NCBI GenBank assembly: GCA_964450405.1
Contig: CAYVCQ010000014.1
Span: forward strand, 1 to 64,000
Reading direction: 5' to 3'
From: WRGT01 sp964450405
GTDB taxonomy: Bacteria; Spirochaetota; UBA4802; UBA5550
Length of the DNA: 64,000 bases
Position 1 is the stretch's first letter. Each line of letters opens with the position of its first letter. Shown here one piece after another: positions 16,635 to 26,437 of this stretch. The notes beneath the pieces are model-generated. The model saw only the letters and a list, made by a program, of their open reading frames with translations, had not been told where the DNA came from and did not search any database. A program made the position numbers and the translations under genes.

Positions 16635-17663
16635 ATGAAACTTGAAGATTACGGCTGGGATTCATGGTTTGATGATCAGTATAAATCTTTAAATATGCAT
16701 TTAAAGACCGGACGTGTCGTAGGTAATTCGGAGATTTACAAAGTTGTATGCGAAGATGGAGTGATTGATGCCGGAATTTCCGACAGGTTGTTTTACTCTA
16801 CTTCATCGGACAGTGAACTTCCTGTTCCCGGTGACTGGGTTCTGATTATTTCAGATGAGAGCAGTTCTGGATATTCAATTTATGATCTCCTTCCCAGGCG
16901 GTCGTTTCTTACTCTCCCCGATGAAGAAAATCCCCATGAACAGGTTCCTGCTGCTGCGAATGTTGACTTTATTCTTGCGGCAATTCCCGCCGGTGACGGG
17001 ATAGATCCTTCAATGGTTGAAATTTTAACAGATATAAGCCGTGACTGGGGCGCTGAGCCGCTCTTTATATGTTATGGTAAACCGAAAAATAAAAGTGAAC
17101 AGGAAAGTTTTAAGAAAGCAGCCGGCGATACAGGGATAATTTTTATCGATTCTATAGATAACTCCGGGCTTGCTAAGCTGACTGAATTACTTTCTCCTCG
17201 AAAGACATATGCTGTAACGGGAGTGAATGCAGGGGATGTTTCTACAATTATTAGTCATCTAACCGATGGTGAAGTTTTTGTCAATGGAGTTCGTGATGAC
17301 AATGCTGCGGCTAATGATATTGGAAAAGGGGTACTTCATATTCTCCCATCATCAGCTTTACTTCTGTCTGTTCCTATTCAGGTCGATGCTGTAATTTTGA
17401 ATGGTAATAATAGCGGAGAAAACAGCACTAATAGCGAAGATGACGAATTTGGAGACATTATCGAACTGGCCGGCTTATGCCGATTCAGTGACTGCCGGCA
17501 TGTAAATGAGCCGGGATGTGCCATCCTTGAAGCAATCGATAATGGTGAGCTGGATTACGATTATTATAAAGCGTTCATGAAGGCGCTTAAGAAGGAGACC
17601 GGGAGAGTTGTTGTTTCTGAACAGGCTGAGGTTAAGAAGCAGAAGAAGAGTGCTTTGGGTTAA
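16635..17663 (+). CDS. RsgA-like protein with degenerate GTPase motifs (pseudo-GTPase)
   Basis: A 342-residue homologue of RsgA/YjeQ, the circularly permuted GTPase that matures the 30S subunit. Family features kept: the N-terminal GWDSWF and OB-fold (about 24-90, with GRVVG, PVPGDWVLI and LPRRSFL), EQVPAAANVDFILAAIP (102-118), and the zinc module CRFSDCRHVNEPGC (Cys282, Cys287, His289, Cys295). Lost features: G4 (NKxD) is CYGKPKN; the P-loop (GxxGVGKS) is GVNAGDVST with no lysine (196-204); G3 (DTPG) is SVPI (245-248). GTP hydrolysis therefore seems unlikely. The frame is intact, so it is not simply a broken gene. ATG 16635 has AGGAG 8 bases upstream. No canonical rsgA is in this window. It may be a ribosome-binding factor without GTPase activity. 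Confidence 0.75.
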   Translation: MKLEDYGWDSWFDDQYKSLNMHLKTGRVVGNSEIYKVVCEDGVIDAGISDRLFYSTSSDSELPVPGDWVLIISDESSSGYSIYDLLPRRSFLTLPDEENPHEQVPAAANVDFILAAIPAGDGIDPSMVEILTDISRDWGAEPLFICYGKPKNKSEQESFKKAAGDTGIIFIDSIDNSGLAKLTELLSPRKTYAVTGVNAGDVSTIISHLTDGEVFVNGVRDDNAAANDIGKGVLHILPSSALLLSVPIQVDAVILNGNNSGENSTNSEDDEFGDIIELAGLCRFSDCRHVNEPGCAILEAIDNGELDYDYYKAFMKALKKETGRVVVSEQAEVKKQKKSALG

Positions 17664-17805
17664 TTCTGGTTTTTAAATTAAAAATATTGCATGGATTTTT
17701 ACTGTCAATTTCCAAAAAAATAAGTTAATGTTTTTCGTTTTAACCAAAAGATAGCATTTAGTATGCGAGCAGATTTTAAGACATCTTAATAATCATATAT
17801 TTACA

Positions 17806-17878
17806 GCGTCCAGGGCCGGCATTATCCCGACATCCTTTCACTGCCTGCAGGCGAACGTAGTGTTCGCTCAGTAGCCCC
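17806..17878 (-). repeat. Dispersed repeat family B, copy 2 (inverted)
   Basis: Reading the complement gives GGGGCTACTGAGCGAACAC, TACGTTCGCCTGC, GTGAAAGGATGTCGGGATAA and TGCCGGCCCTGGACGC, the same ordered blocks as 10212-10286, with the central GCGAAC..GTTCGC inverted repeat preserved although the bases between the arms differ. Conservation of the stem with changes elsewhere suggests a structured element. Confidence 0.7.
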
Positions 17879-18208
17879 GTGAATAAAACCTGCAAGGCAC
17901 AATCCGTTTTTTAAAAAGGTGTTTTGGGAAGCTTGCTTTTTAAAAAGTCAGGTTTCATTTGTCTTGTTTTTCACATGCGAACTTCAGGTTTCTGTTTCAG
18001 AGAATCTTAAATAAACTATATATCTGACAGGGTTTTAAGGCTGAATATTAGTAAAAATTATATGTACAGATTGAGTAGAAATGATCAATTATTTGCGATT
18101 TACCTCTTTTTCAATATAAAAATCCAGCTTAAAACCGATAAAAAGTCTGATTTTATATGGATGAATTAAAAAAAGTTTATCTGTAAAATAAAATATTTAA
18201 ATTGACTT

Positions 18209-18238
18209 TTGACTAAAATTTTTAGTTTATTATATTAT
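18209..18238 (+). promoter_or_regulatory. Candidate sigma-70-type promoter for the repeat protein
   Basis: TTGACT at 18209-18214, and TATATT (18231-18236, 16-base spacer) or TATTAT (18233-18238, 18-base spacer), placing the start point about 30 bases before the TTG start codon. AAGGTGAT, 5 bases before that codon, is the likely ribosome site. Confidence 0.5.
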
Positions 18239-18272
18239 AGTGCGTTAATATACCCGTTTAAGGTGATTTATT

Positions 18273-21200
18273 TTGAAATTCAAGTTTTACATATATATTT
18301 TAGCTGCGTTTTTTGTGATTTCCTTAGCGGGGGAGGCGTGGGCGCTAGTTCCTGTTATTGATCCTCTTGTTATAAGTTCCTATACCTCAACGTCAATTAC
18401 ATTAAATCAACCTGGTACTTTATCAAGCTCACCTGCAGTTACTTTAGTAAGAGCATATATTGGTGATGCATCACTTACCCATTCCGGAGGTGGTGTAATT
18501 ACAGGTACAGTATATGCAGGTCCTGTAAATGTAATTGCTTCAGGAACCACATTTGGTGGTTTGACTCCAAATACATCTTATAAGATACTTGTTGTCGCTC
18601 AAAATGGTGACGGATGGAGTGATGTTTCGACGACTCAACTTACATCTCAAGTGCCGGTGCTCAACGCATTAGTTGTACCATCATACACTTCGACATCGGT
18701 AACCTTGACACAGCCGACATTTTCGACAGCAAGTGTGCCAGCAGGAACGGTTAGTGCGTACATTGGAGTAGATACCCTTATTACCGAGGCGGGCGGTGTT
18801 ATTGGCGGGACAATTGTAGCAGGTCCTATAAATGTTGCGGCGGCAGGGACTACGTTTTCGGGTTTAAATCCGAATGTTACGTATAGAATATATGTAGTAG
18901 CCCGGAACGGGAATGGACCAGCGAATGAATATAATGTAGCAACGACGACTCAACTTACATCTCAAGTACCGGTGCTCAACGCATTAGTTGTGCCATCATA
19001 CACTTCGACATCGGTAACCTTGACACAGCCGACATTTTCGACAGCAAGTGTGCCAGCAGGAACGGTTAGTGCGTACATTGGAGTAGATACCCTTATTACC
19101 GAGGCGGGCGGTGTTATTGGCGGGACAATTGTAGCAGGTCCTATAAATGTTGCGGCGGCAGGGACTACGTTTTCGGGTTTAAATCCGAATGTTACGTATA
19201 GAATATATGTAGTAGCCCGGAACGGGAATGGACCAGCGAATGAATATAATGTAGCAACGACGACTCAACTTACATCTCAAGTACCGGTGCTCAACGCATT
19301 AGTTGTACCATCATACACTTCGACATCGGTAACCTTGANNNNNNNNNNNNNNNNNNNNNNNNNNNNNNNNNNNNNNNNNNNNNNNNNNNNNNNNNNNNNN
19401 NNNNNNNNNNNNNNNNNNNNNNNNNNNNNNNNNNNNNNTAGCAACGACGACTCAACTTACATCTCAAGTGCCGGTGCTCAACGCATTAGTTGTGCCATCA
19501 TACACTTCGACATCGGTAACCTTGACACAGCCGACATTTTCGACAGCAAGTGTGCCAGCAGGAACGGTTAGTGCGTACATTGGAGTAGATACCCTTATTA
19601 CCGAGGCGGGCGGTGTTATTGGCGGGACAATTGTAGCAGGTCCTATAAATGTTGCGGCGGCAGGGACTACGTTTTCGGGTTTAAATCCGAATGTTACGTA
19701 TAGAATATATGTAGTAGCCCGGAACGGGAATGGACCAGCGAATGAATATAATGTAGCAACGACGACTCAACTTACATCTCAAGTGCCGGTGTTGAATGCG
19801 TTAAATATAAGTGCGTTTAGCAGAACTACTATTACATTAGACATGCCTACTTTTTTGACAGCAAGTGTGCCGTTAGCAGGTAGTACAGTGAGAGCATATA
19901 TAGGGCCTGCAGCTGGTATATCAGTTACAGGAGCTGGTGTTGTTCTGGGATCTACTGCAAATTTTGATGTATCTGGCGGAGGTTGTACATTCGTCGGCCT
20001 GACAGAAGATACGAATTACGGGATAATAGTAGTAGCACGGAATGGTAATTTACCGGCTAATGAATTTAATACTCAAACGATAGTTCAACGGACAGCCTTT
20101 CTTAATGTAGGATTGGTATCACAAAACGGTTCAATTACAGTTGACGGAAGTGAATATTATACTGCAGGGAATTCCTATACTTCTACAATAACTGTTACTA
20201 ACAATGAAGCTGCCTGGGGCAGTATTACTCAGGTAAGATTAAACTTTGGACCTAAAATTATTATAATAAATAATCCTAATGGTGTCAACAATTTTGGTCT
20301 GGCATATGTACCAACTGCAGGTGAAACTGTATTCTATACCATTGCCGGTACTCATGATAATTTTGTAATAACACTGACGTATGCCTTGGCTTCCGTGGCA
20401 GGCGGCGATGTGGCGACAGATATTCCCGGAGCGGCAAGAACTATTACAGCGGATGTAACAGCGACCCGCTATGCAATTCTTAAAACTTCTAGTGTTATTA
20501 ATAGAAACTTTGGAATAGCCACAGATGGTACAAAGAGTGTAGGTCTAACAATAACATCAGGAGCAACCGCTTATGGTACAGCACCAAGGCAGTATTTTTA
20601 CTCAGGGAATACCTATATTTTTACTGCTGTTGGTACATCAAATGGACATAGCTGGGCTTGTATATCAAATGTTTCTTTAACAATCCCGCGTACTGCCGGT
20701 GCAAATCTGCTTTTCTCATTTGCGCCTAATGGTATATCCGGTACGGTTATTAATGATCTTAATGGTTCTGGTGAATCTGTAACACTGACTTATTTGGGGA
20801 ATTTTAATAGTTATACCATTACCTTTACATATTCTCCAAATAACAATACTATCCCCGTAGAATCATTCGGTACTAAAAGTATTACAGCTTCCGTTACTTC
20901 AGCTATCGTAGGAGGACTGGAGGTCGCTTCACAAGCGCATGATTATGGTCTTTGCCGCAGATTTAACTTTGCTATGGTTATCAGCGGCGGTGGCGGTGTT
21001 AATGCGCCGGTATATATTAGAAACATTTATACTCCGGGGACAAGTTTCACGCTTCAAATACAACAGGATGCTGCCGGGGTACCTATTGATTTTAGACAGG
21101 CTAATCAAATAAGCATTAATTATAATTATGGCGGTCTTTTAAGACCTTCAGTGTTTACCCTGCCAATTGTATTGCTGCCTCCATTTGGAATCATTTCTTC

Positions 21201-22491
21201 AAATGTAGTTGAAATTCAAAATCCTTCCAGTACGGAAGTGCTCGCAGGCAATACATCGCTGCCTTTCAATGCATATAATATCGGAACAATCAGTTCCGGT
21301 GCTTGGAATAGTAATTTAGCTGTAGCTTTTGCTGCCCAGCTTGCTGTAGTCTACGCTTCACCAGCAATTCGTTGGGATAATGCTGACCCTCCTGGTGTAA
21401 ATACTACACCAATTACAGTGCTTGGTATAGTGACTCCAGGGGTAGATACTATTAACTTTTTATGGACTAGTCTAATCGGCACTGGTAATGATGCTGATTT
21501 TGACAGCTACCGGATATATTATAGAATTAGCGGTGCACCAGTCTGGTCGATGATAGATCGTAACACTCCAGTAGTTGGGGCTCCATTAGGATTTATTACT
21601 GCTAGTGCGTTTACTATAACAAATCTTCAGGCGCTGACTCAATATGATTACTATTTAACTGCAATCGATGTTTTCGGAAATGAATCAATCTTGGGTGCTT
21701 TTGCATCTTCGACAACATTACCATCATCTTCGACAGAAACAATTTCTGATGGTATAACCACTTATGAAGATTCATCATTTACTATGATTCCTTCAGATCG
21801 TCCTTTAAGGGATTCTTCAATTAAAATCGAAATAAATGTTGTAGGGGCGTCGCAACCAGATAGTCTGAATTTGATATTTGCATCTAATGCTGCACCAAAT
21901 CTGGTGGCAGCGGGTGTTCTGACGCTTGCTCAAAATACAGATTACGCTTCATTTAATCCTTTAACTCAATACTTCAGAATTGAAACTCTTAAAACATCGC
22001 CAAACAAGTGGGTAGGTTTTATCTCATCAGAAAATCCTCTCATATCACCATCTCAAGATTGTAAATTTATACTTGAAGCGATCAAAGGGGGAGTACCTGT
22101 ATATTATGACCATTCAAATGATATTAATCCTAATAATGATGTCTGGACCTTTACAATAATTAATCCTCCAAAAGTTACTCCATGGCCGACAAGGGTGTTG
22201 AATAATGTAATAACAGATGAAAATCCAGTAGCCTATCCGGCATATTATCTAACAGATGATGCCACTGTAACTATTACGGCTTACGATATAAAAGGTAGGG
22301 TCGTTGAAGTACTGCTGGACAATGCTCCGCGGAAAAGCGGAATAAATATCCGTGAAAACGGTTGGCGCGGCACAAATAAAGCAGGAAGGAAACTAGGTGT
22401 TGGTTTATATTATCTTCATATCAAAGCAAAGAGGCAATCTGACGGGAAAACAATTATAGATAAGTTCAGTAAGGTCGTCATGGCGAGGTAA
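18273..22491 (+). CDS. Giant secreted FN3-like tandem-repeat protein (gene interrupted by assembly gap)
   Basis: One gene split by 100 N. It begins at TTG 18273 with a signal peptide (hydrophobic to about residue 25, ending EAWA). It continues as Fibronectin III-like repeats of 105 residues: one divergent unit, at least four almost identical units, then another divergent one (from 19786). Each unit has Thr/Ser-rich strands and the FN3-like ends YRIYVVARNGNGPANEY. Further beta domains follow; near 21430-21720 is another FN3 domain (FDSYRIYYRI ... YDYYLTAIDVFGNES), and the last 100 residues form a FlgD-like Ig domain (AYDIKGRVVEVLL, GWRGTNKAGRKLGVGLYYLH). Probably a cell-surface or secreted adhesin-like protein. 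The frame changes across the gap only because the gap length is arbitrary. An independent promoter precedes it. Confidence 0.8.
18654..19785 (+). repeat. Tandem 315-bp coding repeats, nearly identical
   Basis: The marker CCGGTGC starts at 18654, 18969 and 19284 before the gap; CCGGTG recurs at 19471 and 19786 after it, so the period is exactly 315 bp (105 codons). Units differ by only a few synonymous or silent changes (GTGCCG/GTACCG, GTTGTA/GTTGTG). Such identity implies recent expansion or gene conversion, and is why the assembler left a gap here. Confidence 0.95.
19339..19438. other. Assembly gap (100 N)
   Basis: Exactly 100 undetermined bases inside the tandem repeats, a conventional placeholder. 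The flanking repeat phase (19284 to 19471 is 187 bases) means the true missing length should be 228 bases, or 228 plus a multiple of 315, if the units are intact. Confidence 0.97.
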
Positions 22492-22609
22492 AGATGTTTA
22501 TTCCGGATGAAGGATATATTGAATAAATTACTAAGTTACTCTGTGAGGTTTGGTTATATTTAATAAATGCTTATGATGCCGGATCAGCAGATATCAATTA
22601 AGTAATTTT

Positions 22610-23056
22610 TTATAATGACCAGTCAAAATTTCCAGGATTAGATAGAGATAGAGATGTATTGGAATATGCATTAATACCTGAGGTAAGAACCAGTCTTACC
22701 GTATGTCCTGAGAGAGCGGTAGGGGAGAGGTCAATGCTAATATTGCTCGTGTTGATTATTCCAAAATAATCTGTTCCCTGTGTAAGTGTAACTGGAACTG
22801 TTAGAGGATCCAGTATTACCGAGAGAGTTGTATTGTATACTATTGAAGCACTGTTCACGGGTGTATCGAAAGAAATTTTTATATAAGGATTTACTACTGA
22901 TGGAACACCTGTTATCGTTGCAGTCATTGTAGTAACTACCCCCACAGGAGGGGTTGTGTTATAAAAAGATTCATCCCCCGGATAAACAGTATCTGCCTCT
23001 CCGCATCCCAGAGCAAAACCACTTGCAATTACCAACAATAAAAATAACCTTTTCAT
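22610..23056 (-). CDS. Small putative lipoprotein with Ig-like fold
   Basis: A 148-residue exported protein. Signal peptide with lipobox FALGC (Cys18), so probably lipid-anchored. Residues about 40-148 are beta-rich and read like a single bacterial Ig-like (Big_5-type) domain: a repeated TxTITGVP pattern, INPYIKISFDTPV and SGHTVRLVLTSGI. It is convergent to the giant FN3-like gene, with about 120 bases between stops. Function unknown; an envelope adhesin or accessory role is only a guess. ATG 23056 is the first residue of a clean signal peptide. Confidence 0.65.
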   Translation of the reverse strand: MKRLFLLLVIASGFALGCGEADTVYPGDESFYNTTPPVGVVTTMTATITGVPSVVNPYIKISFDTPVNSASIVYNTTLSVILDPLTVPVTLTQGTDYFGIINTSNISIDLSPTALSGHTVRLVLTSGINAYSNTSLSLSNPGNFDWSL

Positions 23057-23350
23057 AAAACAAATATCGTTATTGTTAAGGCAATTGTCAAAAGAAAAAT
23101 AGCATTTTGATCAAAATTATGGCTTAAAAAGTGTGTTTTTAAAGGGCTCTGACCCTATAAGAAGTAATAAGTTGTTTGGAGTTTTATCCGTATTTCCAGT
23201 AAAATCGTTTTTAAAATTATACTACTCAAAGAACTGTTAGAATTATAAATCTGTCGCATATTTGAATCGCTTTCATCCCGTAAATTAATTCCTTGAAATA
23301 AATCCCCCTCTGTTAGATCATCTCTTCATCTTTAGACTATTGGAAATAAA

Positions 23351-24067
23351 ATGACAAACTACTCCAGCTATGAAATAAACAACTCGGATCCATCGGACAA
23401 AAAACGATACATCCGATCGATGTTCGATTCAATTGTACCGACATACGATCTTCTAAACAGAATACTCTCCGGCGGAATTGATAACTTCTGGCGAAGGGAT
23501 CTTGTGCGTATTATATATGGGACACAGAGCAGAAGAACTCTTGATATATGCTGTGGAACCGGAGATCTCACCAGACAGCTTGTTAAAGGGGGAGGGGAGC
23601 TATTCTCTCTTGATTTTTCATTTAACATGCTGAAAAAAGGTGTCGAGAAGGGATGGCTCTCTGGAGAGAATATTTCTGCCGATGCAGGAAAACTTCCCTT
23701 TAAAAATCAGAGTTTTGATTTTCTCACAATTGCATTCGGCATAAGAAATATACCGGACGTTGATGTATTCCTGTCAGAATCTCTCCGCGTACTTAAGCCT
23801 GGCGGTAAGCTCCTGATACTTGAACTGACAAGGCCGGACAATGCCGTTGTTCGATTTTTTTACAATCTCTATCTTACTAAAATTCTTCCATTTATCGGGG
23901 GTTTGCTTTCGGGCAAACGTGAGGCTTACGGATATCTTGCCGGAAGCATATCCACATTTTTAGATAGAGATACGCTTATAGAACGAATTAAGATTGCAGG
24001 ATTCGGAACGGTTGAATATAAAAGAAAAACTTTCGGTGTCGCAACAATCTATATATGCGGTAAATAA
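23351..24067 (+). CDS. menG: Demethylmenaquinone methyltransferase (MenG/UbiE family)
   Basis: A 238-residue class I SAM-dependent C-methyltransferase completing menaquinone synthesis. It shows the family start MFDSIVPTYDLLNRILS (24-40), SAM motif I LDICCGTGDLT (64-74), LPFKNQSFDFLTIAFGIRNI (the UbiE signature with GIRN) and VLKPGGKLLILEL. Length is standard. A second cysteine replaces the more common Gly/Ala in the SAM loop (DICCGTG), which is seen in some homologues. The GDPD gene starts 2 bases after the stop, so the two are co-transcribed. Menaquinone rather than ubiquinone is assumed from the lineage. Confidence 0.9.
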   Translation: MTNYSSYEINNSDPSDKKRYIRSMFDSIVPTYDLLNRILSGGIDNFWRRDLVRIIYGTQSRRTLDICCGTGDLTRQLVKGGGELFSLDFSFNMLKKGVEKGWLSGENISADAGKLPFKNQSFDFLTIAFGIRNIPDVDVFLSESLRVLKPGGKLLILELTRPDNAVVRFFYNLYLTKILPFIGGLLSGKREAYGYLAGSISTFLDRDTLIERIKIAGFGTVEYKRKTFGVATIYICGK

Positions 24068-24068
24068 A

Positions 24069-24809
24069 ATGAATAATAAACCACTGATTCTCGGCCATAG
24101 GGGCTACAGAAAAAAATTCCCGGAGAATTCACTTCTTGCTTTCTCAAAAGCATATGAGTATGGTGCGGATGGAATTGAGTGTGATGTGCAGAAATCTGCA
24201 GATGGAGTTTACTTTGTTTTTCACGATGTAGATTTTGAGCGTATGACGGGGTATACCGGAGATATCGAGCATGAAAATTCAGTGAAGATAAAAACTCTCG
24301 ATGCAGGAGAGGGTCAGAGCATCCCTGATTTCGATTCATTTCTCGATTCTCTCCCCCTGGACAAACTGATTAATATTGAACTTAAAGAGGAAACTCTTCA
24401 GTTGAACGATTGCCATATCATAATTGATAAATTAAACTCAAAAAAATTGAAAAGTAATATATTGATCTCATCGTTTAAACATGAACTTCTCCCCCCGTTT
24501 AAACGCGCCGGTTTTAAAATAGGGATGCTTTACGAAAGTGAAAATGAAATGCTGAAGGAGGACCCTCTAAGACAGATTGTAAATATTTTCAGGCGCAGAC
24601 CATGGTCGGTTAATCCGCCGGTAAATATTTTTTTGAAATCTCTCCCTTTGCCGTTAAAACTTTTTGTTCTTGCAGCAAAAATTCTAAGGATTAAATTTGT
24701 ATTCTGGACAGTAAACAGCGAGGAGCAGTATAATGCGGTAAAGAATTTCTCATATGCCGTAATTACAGATGATGTGGAACTGATGATAAATCTTCGCAAT
24801 AGCGACTAG
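24069..24809 (+). CDS. Glycerophosphodiester phosphodiesterase
   Basis: A 246-residue GDPD-family TIM barrel hydrolysing glycerophosphodiesters to glycerol-3-phosphate and an alcohol. It has the catalytic LGHRGYRKKFPENS (His10-type residue), ADGIECDVQKSADGVYFVFH with the metal ligands, FHD, INIELKE, and near the C terminus FWTVNSEEQYN, all in family order. No signal peptide, so cytoplasmic. The start at ATG 24069 follows the menG stop directly; a longer in-frame reading from 23994 would overlap menG extensively and is rejected. A role in phospholipid turnover is likely. Confidence 0.88.
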   Translation: MNNKPLILGHRGYRKKFPENSLLAFSKAYEYGADGIECDVQKSADGVYFVFHDVDFERMTGYTGDIEHENSVKIKTLDAGEGQSIPDFDSFLDSLPLDKLINIELKEETLQLNDCHIIIDKLNSKKLKSNILISSFKHELLPPFKRAGFKIGMLYESENEMLKEDPLRQIVNIFRRRPWSVNPPVNIFLKSLPLPLKLFVLAAKILRIKFVFWTVNSEEQYNAVKNFSYAVITDDVELMINLRNSD

Positions 24810-24840
24810 TACTCAAAATCGGATTAATATGAATCAAGTT

Positions 24841-24935
24841 TGCCTCGGAGCGCAGAGTCATAGAGAATAATTTTATAAATTTCAAGATATAATCCAAATT
24901 AAATCTCTGTGCCTCTGTGTCTCTGTGGCTAATCT
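24841..24935. repeat. Imperfect palindromic intergenic repeat
   Basis: GCCTCGGAGCGCAGAGTCATAGAGA at one end and TCTCTGTGCCTCTGTGTC then TCTGTGGC at the other are imperfect complements around an AT-rich loop. This CTCTGTG-rich arrangement resembles intergenic palindromes seen in other bacterial genomes. No second copy is present in this window. It lies between the GDPD and Nudix genes. Confidence 0.4.
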
Positions 24936-25026
24936 TTCCTCTCCTTCGGCCAGCGGAAGGTGGCCGGTCTTATAGAGCGGCCTGGCGGGAGTTTGTTTAT
25001 TTGAAATAATATTTAAGGATAAATAT

Positions 25027-25587
25027 ATGCAGAAGTGGGAGATCCGAAGTCAGAAGACCGATTACAAAAATAGAATATTCACAATGAGAAATCTGGATTG
25101 CCATCTGCACTCAAAAAATGTGCAGAATGATTTTTATGTAATAGATACCTTTAACTGGATCAATGTTGTGGCTCTGACCACTGATGGAAAATTTATACTG
25201 GTGAAACAGCATAGACTCGGAACTGATGAAATATCCATTGAAACTCCAGGGGGCGTAATCGATGACGGAGAAAACCCCGAAGAGTGTGCCGTGCGTGAAC
25301 TTCGCGAAGAGACAGGTTACATCGGTAAATCAGTTCATCTGCTGAAAAGCCTGTGGGTTAACCCGGCTATTATGAGCAATAGAATAAGCTTCTATTTTGT
25401 CGATGGATGTGAGCCCTCTGCATCACAGGAGCTTGATGAGGCAGAGGACATTGAAGTGATAACTGTAACCGCAGATGAGCTGTCAGGAATGATTATGAAT
25501 GGCACATTTACACACTCAATTGCAGTTACAGGTCTTGGTTTATATTTTCTATCGGAACATAACAGGTCAGGTAAAATTACTTTTTGA
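25027..25587 (+). CDS. Nudix hydrolase, ADP-ribose pyrophosphatase-like
   Basis: 186 residues. The Nudix box GGVIDDGENPEECAVREL followed by REETGY (about 75-98) has the full GX5EX7REUXEEXGU pattern needed for Mg2+ and pyrophosphate cleavage. The upstream strand FILVKQHRLGTDEISIETPGG and the downstream NPAIMSNRISFYFVDGC resemble NudF/ADP-ribose pyrophosphatases, which recycle ADP-ribose or nucleotide sugars. The 3' end overlaps the convergent patatin gene by 11 bases. ATG 25027 is preceded by AAGGAT. Substrate assignment is by family resemblance. Confidence 0.82.
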   Translation: MQKWEIRSQKTDYKNRIFTMRNLDCHLHSKNVQNDFYVIDTFNWINVVALTTDGKFILVKQHRLGTDEISIETPGGVIDDGENPEECAVRELREETGYIGKSVHLLKSLWVNPAIMSNRISFYFVDGCEPSASQELDEAEDIEVITVTADELSGMIMNGTFTHSIAVTGLGLYFLSEHNRSGKITF

Positions 25588-26437
25588 AATCGCCGTTTCT
25601 GTATTGTTTAATAAATGCTTCGCCATCTTTTTTCCCCAGATCATAAGCCCCCTGCATTCCTGTAGGATTTGTGTAATCCCATTTTGAAACAGGGGGTGTA
25701 ACGGAGGGCTGCAGATAAAGCCTTCTTGAAGTCTGCGGGATTGTATCCGCCTCATAGATCCTTGTCATGAGTACAAGGGTTTTCCCTTTATTCTCATTTT
25801 CACCTATCATAAAAACCGGCACATTGTCGATTATTCCGCCATCAAGAGCTACCTTTCCTTTATGTTTCATTATCGGAACAAATGGAGGAGTGCAGGATGA
25901 ACACATAATTATATCGGCGAAATCCTCTACGGTATTACAGTCATTAAGCTTTACAATTGTCGGCTTAAAACCCAGTCTGGAGGCCATCTTCGGATGAACA
26001 GGGTGGAACATCTTTTTTTCCAGTTCATACGTCATGAGCCCGACAATTGTTCCTGATAGTGCTCCGAGAAAAGATGGAGGATTTGTTAAAAGTACTCTTA
26101 TTTCCGGTCCCTTCTTCAGACGTTTAATTGACTCGGTATTAATTGTTTTCAACACAGTGTTCCTGTATATCTGGTAGTGGGGAAATACTGGTGCCTTCTT
26201 CAGAAAGTTGCTCATGTAAAAATTTTTTTTATTTGCGGCTGTGGCTTCTTTAATCAATGTAAGCCCCAATTCGGAAGTCCCTGCCATAATCATTCCCGCC
26301 ATTGCAGCACCGGCACTTACTCCTGCAACAATTTCCGGCCGCAGTTTTAACTCCGGAGATACAATCTGCCAGAACCCCACCTGCCATAGACATCTGGATC
26401 CGCCGCCGGCGAACACTACTGATTTAAAATCTTTCAT
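25577..26437 (-). CDS. Patatin-like phospholipase
   Basis: A 286-residue patatin-fold acyl hydrolase. FAGGGSRCLWQVGFW supplies the Gly-rich oxyanion loop, GVSAG (39-43) the nucleophile Ser41 and DGGIIDNVP the catalytic Asp of the Ser-Asp dyad. No signal peptide, so cytoplasmic or membrane-peripheral. It overlaps the upstream Cache-like lipoprotein by one base (TAATG), a sign of coupled translation. Possible role in membrane lipid remodelling; substrate unknown. Confidence 0.85.
   Translation of the reverse strand: MKDFKSVVFAGGGSRCLWQVGFWQIVSPELKLRPEIVAGVSAGAAMAGMIMAGTSELGLTLIKEATAANKKNFYMSNFLKKAPVFPHYQIYRNTVLKTINTESIKRLKKGPEIRVLLTNPPSFLGALSGTIVGLMTYELEKKMFHPVHPKMASRLGFKPTIVKLNDCNTVEDFADIIMCSSCTPPFVPIMKHKGKVALDGGIIDNVPVFMIGENENKGKTLVLMTRIYEADTIPQTSRRLYLQPSVTPPVSKWDYTNPTGMQGAYDLGKKDGEAFIKQYRNGDFKK

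Larger units (their letters stand above)
17664..18272. other. Intergenic region with repeat B and a promoter
   Basis: More than 600 bases without a gene. It holds the reverse-oriented copy of repeat family B (17806-17878) and, just before the repeat-protein gene, a good promoter candidate (18209-18238). Bases 17880-18200 are AT-rich with nothing further recognised. Confidence 0.6.

Noticed and set aside
18654..19785. CRISPR-like array from regularly spaced repeats
   Set aside because: The units are contiguous 315-bp coding repeats translated in frame with no spacers and no cas genes nearby.
19468..22491. Separate gene starting after the N gap
   Set aside because: It begins in the middle of a repeat unit and has no start signal; the apparent frame change is caused by the arbitrary 100-N gap length.
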